From a virus: a DNA stretch of 28,741 bases. Position 1 is the first letter of the stretch; every line of letters starts with the position of its first letter. The position numbers and the translations under genes were made by a program. Under the pieces are notes generated by a model, which searched no databases, was not told the origin of the DNA, and saw nothing but the letters and a program-made list of their open reading frames with translations. Shown piece by piece: positions 1 to 8,100 of this stretch. The DNA lies in IMG/VR virus record IMGVR_UViG_3300008110_000296, positions 1-28,741 of that record, one strand, 5' to 3'.

Positions 1-38
1 AGGTTATCTTATATGTATAAATATTATATATATTTATA

Positions 39-73
39 CGGAGCGTCGCTCCGCCTCTGCGGGCTACGCGACG
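39..73. repeat. GC-rich inverted-repeat island in AT-rich leader
   Basis: A short GC-rich block sits inside a run of alternating A and T. Positions 39-44 pair with 48-53 around a three-base loop, giving a perfect 6-bp stem. Positions 44-49 can instead pair with 68-73, so two mutually exclusive hairpins are possible. No T-tract follows, so it is not a normal intrinsic terminator. It could be a regulatory RNA fold, a protein-binding site or part of a packaging or origin region. The sequence alone does not decide. Confidence 0.5.
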
Positions 74-93
74 TATATATATAGATATTAAAT

Positions 94-113
94 TTAATAT
101 ATATAATATATAT
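94..113 (+). promoter_or_regulatory. candidate promoter upstream of terminase
   Basis: A TATAAT hexamer lies at 102-107 inside an AT-rich stretch, about 60 bases before the terminase start at 169. No convincing -35 box is visible, and the region is so rich in alternating AT that TATAAT-like strings occur by chance. The 15-base string at 94-108 recurs at 28689-28703. Its position before the first gene of a long plus-strand operon is the main support. Confidence 0.3.
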
Positions 114-168
114 GGGGGAGTTCTGTCGTTTTAACGGGGCGTTTAATCTATGTTTTAAGGGGGCTCTA

Positions 169-2034
169 ATGGGGCGTAAACCAGGGGTCCAGAATATACC
201 CAAAGAGGCTGCCAAGAAGCAGGTCATTGAATTACTGAGCCAAGGCTCAACCATTGTAGACGCTATGAAGGCTGTGGGGCGTAACGAGGTTACCTTCCGC
301 CAATGGGTGATGCAATCCCCTGAATTCAAGGAAGAGTCCGACAAGGCTCGCCTGGCGGGCAAAGGGGTCAAGGCTGACCTGAAGAACCTCAAGGATATTA
401 CCTTTGAGGAGTTCTCACAGCAGTTCCTAGACTCCCAACTCTTTGAGCATCAACTTTCCTGGGTAGACCTGATTGAGGGCAAAGAACCCCGCTGGTTACA
501 CCCTAATATGATTTACGAGCCAGGGGCTGCCAACCGTGTGTTGCTCAACGTGCCACCTGAGCACGCCAAGTCAACCACCATCACGATTAACTATGTGACC
601 TACGCTTTGGCGATTAACCCGAATATCCGTATCATCATTGTCTCTAAGACTCAGGGTATGGCTAGAAAATTTTTAAGTGCGATTAAGACCCGCCTGGACC
701 ACCCATCTTGGATTAAGTTACAGATGGCATTTGGTCCTAACGGCGGTTACAAGGCTGATTCACCTACCTGGTCAGCCGATATGATTTATCTAGGAGCGGG
801 ACGCGATTCTGGCGAGAAGGACCCTACGGTTCAAGCCCTTGGATTTGGTTCCCAGATTTACGGCGCACGCGCCGACCTGATTATCCTAGATGACGTTGTG
901 ATGAACTCAAATGCCCACGAGTGGGAGAAGCAAATTGAATGGCTTCAGAAAGAAGTTATCACACGTCTGGGACGGCACGGCAGACTTCTTATAGTTGGAA
1001 CCCGTGTCGCTCCCGTAGATTTATATAAGCAGATTCGTGATGGCGCTAACTGGACTGGTGGCAAAAGCCCCTTTACCTATTGTGCAATGCCAGCGGTTCT
1101 GGAGTTTGACGAGAAGCCAGCCAACTGGCGAACCCTTTGGGCTAAGACTGACAGACCTGAAGGAGATGTGGACGAGGCAGATGACAACGGACTTTATCCT
1201 AAATGGGATGGACCCGCGCTCTTTACAAGGCGCTCTGAAGTCGCTCCGTCGGTCTGGGCTATGGTCTACCAACAAGAAGATGTCACAGAAGATGCCATCT
1301 TCCCCCCAGCCACAGTTGCAGGTTCCGTCAACGGAATGCGAAAACGTGGACCGCTAAAGCCTGGTGCTCCAGGACATCCTAAGCACGTTGAAGGATTTAC
1401 GGTTATTGGTATTGACCCTGCTATGACAGGTGCTACCGCAGCCGTTGCTTGTACCTACAACAAGTCAGATGGCAAAATTTATATTTTAGATGTTGCCAAT
1501 ATGACAGAACCAACGCCCGCCAAGATTCGTAACCTGATTGAAGAGTGGGTGATGAAGTACCGCCCACAGGAGTTGCGTATTGAAATCAACGCACACCAGA
1601 AGGCTTACGCTTTAGATGAGGATTTGCGCCAATGGCTATCTGCCTATGGTTGCACACTTAACCCTCACTTTACTGGCAAGAACAAGTGGGATACATCTTT
1701 CGGTGTTGCTTCTATGGCAACCCTGTTTGGGTCTTTGCGTGATGGAAGATTCCAAGATAACAACTTGATTGAACTACCAAGCAACGAAGGCTCAGAAGGT
1801 TTGAAGGCTTTGGTACAGCAGTTGATTACTTGGAAGCCTGACACAAGAAACGCAACCGACTGCGTGATGGCTCTTTGGTTTGCCGTCATCCGCATACGCG
1901 AGATGATGCAGAAGAGTTCTAATCTAACAAGATATGCGAACAATCGCTGGACTACCAGGGTACAACGCCAAGGTAGAGCAAGTATTAACTTAGACGAAGC
2001 CTTTGCAGAGCAATGGCAAGAAACATACGGATAG
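169..2034 (+). CDS. terL: terminase large subunit (packaging ATPase/nuclease)
   Basis: This is the motor that translocates and cuts phage DNA at the portal. The start at 169 is preferred over an upstream in-frame ATG at 112 because AAGGGGG lies 5 bases before it. Numbered from 169, residues 129-136 (PPEHAKST) form a variant Walker A. LIILDD ending at about residue 242 is Walker B, and the LLIVGTR stretch near 274-280 fits the coupling motif. VIGIDPAMTG around 412-421 carries the first acidic residue of the RNase H-like nuclease. Residues about 15-60 look like a helix-turn-helix (IVDAMKAVG followed by TFRQWV), a part usually found in the separate small subunit, which is not seen here. The 621-residue length suits a terminase with such an extra domain. 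The portal gene begins 7 bases downstream. Confidence 0.93.
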   Translation: MGRKPGVQNIPKEAAKKQVIELLSQGSTIVDAMKAVGRNEVTFRQWVMQSPEFKEESDKARLAGKGVKADLKNLKDITFEEFSQQFLDSQLFEHQLSWVDLIEGKEPRWLHPNMIYEPGAANRVLLNVPPEHAKSTTITINYVTYALAINPNIRIIIVSKTQGMARKFLSAIKTRLDHPSWIKLQMAFGPNGGYKADSPTWSADMIYLGAGRDSGEKDPTVQALGFGSQIYGARADLIILDDVVMNSNAHEWEKQIEWLQKEVITRLGRHGRLLIVGTRVAPVDLYKQIRDGANWTGGKSPFTYCAMPAVLEFDEKPANWRTLWAKTDRPEGDVDEADDNGLYPKWDGPALFTRRSEVAPSVWAMVYQQEDVTEDAIFPPATVAGSVNGMRKRGPLKPGAPGHPKHVEGFTVIGIDPAMTGATAAVACTYNKSDGKIYILDVANMTEPTPAKIRNLIEEWVMKYRPQELRIEINAHQKAYALDEDLRQWLSAYGCTLNPHFTGKNKWDTSFGVASMATLFGSLRDGRFQDNNLIELPSNEGSEGLKALVQQLITWKPDTRNATDCVMALWFAVIRIREMMQKSSNLTRYANNRWTTRVQRQGRASINLDEAFAEQWQETYG

Positions 2035-2040
2035 GAAATT

Positions 2041-3810
2041 ATGGCACTCTCAATTGAACAGATTACGGCGCGAGTTGAATCGCTCCGCTATCGCTCTGTA
2101 GACAGGGACCAACGTAACCTTGACGTACTTGCTGTGCGTAAAGGACAGATTGCATCTGTTTATCCTGACTTCTTTCCAGACGGAGTAGATGCAAACGTTG
2201 TAGCCAACTTTGTTGACATTGTTGCTCGTGACTTGTCTGAAGTTATGGCTCCGCTTCCTGCAGTCAATTGCTCTGCTGCTAACGCCGTTAAGGACCGCGC
2301 TCGCGCTTTTGCTGATAAGCGCACAAGAATTGCTTCTAACTATTTTGCACACTCAGACCTTTCGGTACAGATGTACCAAGGTGCTGACTGGTATCTCACA
2401 TACGGTTTCCTCCCATTCATTATTGAACTGGACGAGGAAGCGAAGTTGCCACGCATCCGCCTAGAAAACCCAATAGGTGCTTACCCAGATTTTGACCGCT
2501 ACGGACGCTGTGTTGCTTTCGCAAAACGCTATATGATGACACTAGGCGAATTGGTTTCTCTGTTCCCTGACTACGAGTATCAACTTCTCGGTGGCTTACG
2601 CTACGAGCAAGACTTGACTCAGCAGGTTGAGATGATTCGCTACTATGACAAAGACCAGTCAGTTATCTATCTTCCTACAAAGGAAAACCTAGTCCTTTCT
2701 CGTGCAGAGAACCCACTAGGAAAGATGATGATTGTTGTTGCAAAGAAGCCATCTGTTGATGGTGAGATGCGTGGTCAGTTTGATGACATCATTGGTATTC
2801 AATTGCTTCGTAACCGCTTTGCTCTTCTTGCTATGGAGGCAGCAGAGAAGTCTGTACAGGCTCCGATTGTTCTGCCTTCAGACGTAAACGAATTGCAACT
2901 AGGTGGAGACGCAATCATCCGCACAGCAAACCCTGCTGGCGTTCGTCGCGTTGAACTTACAATTCCACAAGGCGCATTTACTGAGCAGACATTGCTCAAT
3001 CAAGAAATGCGTGTTGGTGCTCGTTATCCTGAAGGACGTACAGGAAACATTGATGCATCAATTGTTACAGGTCAAGGTGTACAGGCTCTTATGGGTGCAT
3101 TTGATACACAGGTCAAGTCAGCACAGGCAATCTTTGCTTCTGCTCTTCGTGACGTAATTCAGATTTGTTTCCAAGTTGACGAATTAATTTTCCCATTAGA
3201 AAAGACCATCCGTGGTGTTGACTCAGGTTCTCCATACGAGATTACCTACAACCCACGCAAGGACATCAAGGGTGACTACTCAGCAGATGTTCGCTACGGA
3301 ATGCTTGCAGGTCTTAACCCTGCACAAGGTCTTATCTTTATGCTTCAGGCTCTTGGCGGAGGTCTTATCTCAACTGACCTTGCAATGCGTGAACTTCCAT
3401 TTACAGTTGACGTAACTAAAGAACTTGAAAAGATTGAAGTTGAAAAAATGCGTGGCTCATTGCTTCAGGGACTACAGGCAATGTCACAAGCAATCCCACA
3501 AATGGCTGCTGCAGGTGAAGACCCAACAGATACCATTCAAAAGATTTCTGCAGTAATCAAGGCACGCCAAAAAGGACAGGCACTTGAGGACGCGATTGCG
3601 GATGTATTCGCACCTGCAGAACCAGTCCCTCCTGCTGGAGTTGCCCCTGAGATGGTTGAGCAAACGTCCCCTGCTCCCGCTGGCGCTCCAGTAGGAGGCT
3701 CTCCTATGGAGATGGGCGCAGGTGGTCCACCAGATGTTATGACACTTCTATCAGGTTTGACTGGTGGAGGAGAAGCCACAGCAAGCGTCAGAAGCGCACG
3801 ACAACTTTAA
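2041..3810 (+). CDS. portal protein
   Basis: The portal is the dodecameric ring at one capsid vertex through which DNA enters and leaves. The call rests on its place directly after the terminase, a length of 589 residues that fits a portal, and its character: an alpha/beta body with long helical stretches and a low-complexity C-terminus. Residues about 365-440 read as a stem or wing region. From about residue 525 the chain becomes rich in Pro, Ala, Gly and Met (PAEPVPPAGVAPEM and similar), as portal tails often are. AGGA a few bases before the ATG serves as a weak ribosome site. I do not recognise a specific portal subfamily, and it is not clearly similar to the N4 portal although the capsid protein is N4-like. 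Confidence 0.8.
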   Translation: MALSIEQITARVESLRYRSVDRDQRNLDVLAVRKGQIASVYPDFFPDGVDANVVANFVDIVARDLSEVMAPLPAVNCSAANAVKDRARAFADKRTRIASNYFAHSDLSVQMYQGADWYLTYGFLPFIIELDEEAKLPRIRLENPIGAYPDFDRYGRCVAFAKRYMMTLGELVSLFPDYEYQLLGGLRYEQDLTQQVEMIRYYDKDQSVIYLPTKENLVLSRAENPLGKMMIVVAKKPSVDGEMRGQFDDIIGIQLLRNRFALLAMEAAEKSVQAPIVLPSDVNELQLGGDAIIRTANPAGVRRVELTIPQGAFTEQTLLNQEMRVGARYPEGRTGNIDASIVTGQGVQALMGAFDTQVKSAQAIFASALRDVIQICFQVDELIFPLEKTIRGVDSGSPYEITYNPRKDIKGDYSADVRYGMLAGLNPAQGLIFMLQALGGGLISTDLAMRELPFTVDVTKELEKIEVEKMRGSLLQGLQAMSQAIPQMAAAGEDPTDTIQKISAVIKARQKGQALEDAIADVFAPAEPVPPAGVAPEMVEQTSPAPAGAPVGGSPMEMGAGGPPDVMTLLSGLTGGGEATASVRSARQL

Positions 3811-3825
3811 TCTAAGGAGGGGACA

Positions 3826-4404
3826 ATGACCACATTAATTGCAGTTCAAGGTAAAGGCTGGGCTGCTATTGGTTGTGACTCACGCTCTTCAGATGAAGAT
3901 GGTCGTCCAATGGTTATGGCTACACACAAAATCATTGAGAACAATGGCGTACTAATCGCAGGTTCTGGCGCAGGACGAGGTTCAAACATCTTGCAGTTTG
4001 GTTGGAAAGCACCAAAGCCAACAGCAGCAGATGCACAAGACCTTGATGGTTTTGTAACTAAAAGATTTATACCTGAGATGCGTAAAGCATTTATTGATTC
4101 AGGTTACGATATGAAAGAGGACGGGGATGCTGCAGCGCACGATTCACAATTTCTTATTGTTTTGCGTGGGGTTATCTATCCTATCTTTGAAGATTATAGT
4201 TGGGACCGTGATACTCGTGGTGTCTACTATTCTGGCAGCGGTAGCACTATTGCCCTTGGTGCTTTACAAATTTTATTGGCTGGAGTTGAGACCCTTACTC
4301 CAGATGTTGCGACAGATGCAATTGAAAAAGCAATCAAAGTAGCATCTGACTGGGACATCTATACCGCACCACCCGTACTAACGAAAGTGCAGTATGCCAA
4401 ATGA
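3826..4404 (+). CDS. proteasome/HslV-like Ntn-hydrolase, candidate prohead protease
   Basis: The fold signature is that of a proteasome beta subunit or HslV. After Met1 removal the chain would begin with Thr, which is the N-terminal nucleophile of that family. With Thr2 as catalytic Thr1, Asp18 falls at the conserved Asp17 position and Lys35 next to the canonical Lys33. IAGSGAGR (45-52) matches the family's glycine turn, YYSGSGSTIALGAL (134-147) the Ser129/Gly region, and Asp175 near the end of an alanine-rich helix the Asp166 region. The size (192 residues) fits HslV better than beta subunits with long propeptides. A strong AAGGAGGGG lies just before the start. It sits directly after the portal, where phages usually encode a head-maturation protease, so cleavage of scaffold or capsid proteins is a reasonable inference. 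Turnover of host proteins is the alternative. Confidence 0.75.
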   Translation: MTTLIAVQGKGWAAIGCDSRSSDEDGRPMVMATHKIIENNGVLIAGSGAGRGSNILQFGWKAPKPTAADAQDLDGFVTKRFIPEMRKAFIDSGYDMKEDGDAAAHDSQFLIVLRGVIYPIFEDYSWDRDTRGVYYSGSGSTIALGALQILLAGVETLTPDVATDAIEKAIKVASDWDIYTAPPVLTKVQYAK

Positions 4405-4658
4405 CTAAAGAGTTTCGTACAAAAGTAGAAGAAGCATTGCGTATGTTGGTTGACAACGACGCAAATGGAACCAACTACTTGTGCTCTAACTGGGTTCTTA
4501 TCTCAGAGTGGGCAGATTTTGAAGGTAGCCGTTACTTACATACAGAGGTGAGTGAGGCTATGACTCCGTGGAACGCAGTCGGAATGATGCGTCTTGCGGA
4601 AGAGTACAACAGTGAATTAGTAATTGACAACACACAAGAGGAGGATGAAGATGCCTAG
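4401..4658 (+). CDS. hypothetical protein
   Basis: An 85-residue protein with no family I recognise. Its ATG overlaps the stop codon of the Ntn-hydrolase gene (ATGA), so the two are probably translationally coupled. The sequence is mixed helical: a helix at about residues 1-20, an aromatic central stretch (NYLCSNWVLISEWADFEG) and a second helix (NAVGMMRLAEEY). It ends in a very acidic tail (TQEEDEDA). No signal peptide or membrane segment is visible. Coupling to the protease gene makes a partner or regulator possible, but nothing in the sequence proves that. Confidence 0.75.
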   Translation: MTKEFRTKVEEALRMLVDNDANGTNYLCSNWVLISEWADFEGSRYLHTEVSEAMTPWNAVGMMRLAEEYNSELVIDNTQEEDEDA

Positions 4659-5109
4659 AGGCGGAATGCGTCCAACTGCACCACAAAATAATCCTGCAAA
4701 TGTATCTGCTACAGGTGGCAACGGACAATCTGGTACACAGGCTGCTCGCTACTACTCAGGTGGTACATACGGACAGGGACAGGAAATGATGGCGCAGCAA
4801 GAAGGAGCACCTCTTGCAGGTCAACCAGCAACACCAGCATTTAAGCCAAGCAACCCAGTTCGCAACCTTCCACAAGCGACTCCGATTACTGCGCCAACTG
4901 CACGTCCAGATGAGCCAGTAACAACAGGAATTCCTATAGGACCAGGAGCGGGACCTGAAGCACTTGCGCTTCCAACTACACAAGATAATAACGAGGACAA
5001 ACAACGTCTTCTTTCTTACCTACCAGCGTTGGAAGTGGCTGCTCAAAGCCCTAACTCCTCACAAGCATTTCGTAATTATGTGAGAGTGTTAAGGGCTAAT
5101 CTTCTATGA
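4651..5109 (+). CDS. hypothetical Pro/Gln/Gly-rich protein of the head region
   Basis: A 152-residue protein, largely low complexity and probably disordered over its first 110 residues (rich in Pro, Ala, Gln, Gly, Thr), with a short helical C-terminus (residues about 120-152, ending RNYVRVLRANLL). The start at 4651 is chosen over an in-frame ATG at 4624 because GAGGAGG at 4638-4644 is 6 bases before 4651. The gene overlaps the end of the upstream gene by 8 bases and overlaps the next start by ATGA. Its position between portal/protease and the giant 1559-residue gene suggests a virion-associated or assembly role. Function is unknown. Confidence 0.75.
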   Translation: MPRGGMRPTAPQNNPANVSATGGNGQSGTQAARYYSGGTYGQGQEMMAQQEGAPLAGQPATPAFKPSNPVRNLPQATPITAPTARPDEPVTTGIPIGPGAGPEALALPTTQDNNEDKQRLLSYLPALEVAAQSPNSSQAFRNYVRVLRANLL

Positions 5110-8100
5110 GTGAACGCGAAGCAGCGCAAAGGGCTTTAGAAGCCAAGAACAAAGCGGGCAATCCATCTGCCTTTGATGTGATGGGAGCATTTAGCAACTA
5201 CTACAATCCAACTGCTAATCCTGCTAAGGCAGATTCAGTTGCTTTGGGGTTTGGTACTTCTCTAAAGCCAGTTAATCGTGCAGAAGCAGTTGCATCATTT
5301 AATGCACAGCAGAAAGCAAAGAGCCCTACAACTGGTTCATTGCAACCTGCTGCACAACAGTCAGGTTTCTGGAGCAAAGTATTTGGTGCTATGGAGAAGG
5401 CTTACAACTTCTCATCACAGGTTGTTTCATTTGGTCTTACCCTTGGAGAAGAAAGCAATCCTTTATACCAAGGTGGATTTGAGTTTGATAACGTCAAGAA
5501 CTCTTGGAATGCTGCTCGTCAGATTTCTCCAGGTCGTGCATTTGTTCGCACCTTTGCTGGTAACAGCATTGATGACATTGAGGGTCTATTCTCTGGCGTA
5601 GTAAAGACCGTAAGTGGTGGAAAATTATCTGGGGCAGATAAATTCCTACAGGACCATATGCTCTTTGCAGCAAATGATTTTAATATTTATGACGAGGCTC
5701 AACGTGAAGAGGCTTTCCGTACACAAACGATAGGTCGCTTTAGTTCGCTTGCAACAGATACGGTTGCTCGTTTTACAATTGACCCAACAATTTTTGCTGG
5801 TAAGTTGTACAAGGCATACAAGGTTGCTGGTGTAACTGTCAAGTCTGCCGAAGAACTCAAGGGCATTATGGCTGGTACAGTTACTGGTCGTCGTGCAACT
5901 CGCATTCGTGCAACTATGAACGACTTCATTGAGAAGACAGACGGTATGAACCAGTCTGATTTGTTCCGCGTTAAGGCTATTCGTGAGTCTGCTAACCCAG
6001 CATCCTTTGCTGATGTGCTTGCAGATGCCAATAAGATTGATGACAAGGTAACTCGTCACCAAGCCAAGATGGATATTATCAACTGGGCTATGGGTGATGC
6101 CTCTGCAGCCAACCGCTTAGTGGAAACACAAGGCGCAATTGCTGCCAAGATTGGTCAACTACAGGACGAAGTTGTCCAAGCAAAATATTTTGGTCAAAGT
6201 TTTGACAAGAAGACTGGTCAGTACACATTTGATTTAACTAACAATGGTCCTGACTATGAGAATGTTGTAGAACTTGCCAAGCAGTTTGAGGGCGAACTTG
6301 CTGCTATCAACAAGAAGTTGGCAACAGAAGCAATCATTGACCCTACTAAGGTTCCAAAGTTTGATACTTTGTCCCTTGCACGCCAAGCAGCATCACGCAG
6401 TCAAGAGTTTATTGACGTTCGTGCAGGTGCTGCAGGTGGCGTGTTCCGTGTTCTTACAGGTTTTGCCTACAAGACACCTAAAGGCTGGATTGATTTTACA
6501 GATAATCAGTCAGTTCAGACATTAGACAATATGCTTAACCGCGTTCGTGGTTTCTCAGACAAGCAGCGTCAGGTTTATGTAACTAAAATTGCTGACGCAC
6601 AGAACAAACTTAAGGCTGGAGTCAAAGACCCAGAACTTAAGAAGGAACTTGTTGCAGAGATTAAGAATCTCAAGGCTGATATGAAGCAAGCAGCGTTCAC
6701 AGTCCAGCGTCGTGATGAACTTTTTGCAAAGTACACACAGGCTGTTGACCCTAATGACCGTGCTTTTGTTTATCAGCAGATTGAAGAGGAACTGTTCAAC
6801 ACAGTTGCCCGTCAGTTTGGCTACCAAGAGGCAGATGTTCGCAAGGCTTGGACTGTATTCTCACAAGGTCGTGCCAAGGCTCACAACATTATCCGTGAGC
6901 GTGCGTACACAGGTGCAATTGACCCTGCTACAGGAGCACCAGTTGGTGCAAAGGTCAAGCCAATCGTAGGAGATGAAGCAACATATGTCATCCCGCTACC
7001 ATTGAATGAGACTCAACTAGTCAAGCAGTTGCCAACTCTGGATATTGACCAGATGTACAACGTATTGAACAAGTACACAAGAGCACAGCGTGTAGATAAG
7101 TTCGGTAAGGTCTACAACAAACTACGCCCAGCCCAAGGTTTAGGCGAGGATTTGATTGATGGTCTTGACTCACTACTTAAGTTTGAAGTTTTAGCACGTC
7201 TTGGTTACCCAGTTCGTAACGTGACTGAGGGACATATGCGTATCCTCACGACAGCAGGACCTATGGTTATCCTTAATAAGATTAAGGCTGGCTCACGAAA
7301 CATTATCTCTAATGGCTTCAAGGGTGCATCACTAGATGACATCTACAACTGGAGCGATAGCGTCAAGTTAAACACTAAGCGTACTGAGTTGGCTGCAATG
7401 CTAGACAATGCAGATGACCCAATCCAGATTCAGCGTGAGATTGACGAAATTGACAAGATGCTTGATGGCACAATCAAGATTAAGGACCGCTATGGTCTTG
7501 GCTTGCGTGAGATTGATGGCGTTAAGTATGAAGATGCTTTGGGTGCTACACCTGAGCGAGCCAGATTTATTCAAGAGAAGTTTATTGCTAACGCAGCGAA
7601 GATTGTTGATAACCATTTCAGCGAATCTTCAAAGAAGTTAAAGAACCTATATGAGACAAACGGGGACTTCGTTGTCATCAGAGGTTCAGATGCTATGTGG
7701 GAAGATGCTTACTACCGTGTAGTTAATCGTCAAGTCCGTAATAGCAAGTTGACTTCTATCCTGCTACAGAATAAGCCAAGAGAACAACTCATTGATGAAG
7801 CAGAGATGTTCCTATTGAAGAACTCTGAGGGTCGTAAGATTCTTAAGAACCTTGCAATGGGTCGTGATGCCCGTGCTATCGCTGAAGCCAATATGCTTAA
7901 CGTTGAGAACTTGTTCCCATCTTGGGTTAATCCTAAGTTAAAGGACATTGCATCTAAGCGTGCTATTACTCTTGACGATATCAAGAAGTATTTCGGTACA
8001 GATACCACACGTCGTCCTGATGTGAACGCAGCACAGATAGGTGCAGCCAACGGAACAGGCGTTGCTGCCCGTATGTGGGGTGATTTCCTAGAGGGATTCT

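Noticed and set aside
112-168. Upstream ATG extending the terminase by 19 residues
   Set aside because: The downstream ATG at 169 has a good AAGGGGG at proper spacing, and the extra residues do not look like part of the helix-turn-helix domain.
24-392. Minus-strand open frame of 122 codons
   Set aside because: It lies over the terminase N-terminus in a gene-dense plus-strand operon, has no family features, and starts and ends without a ribosome site.
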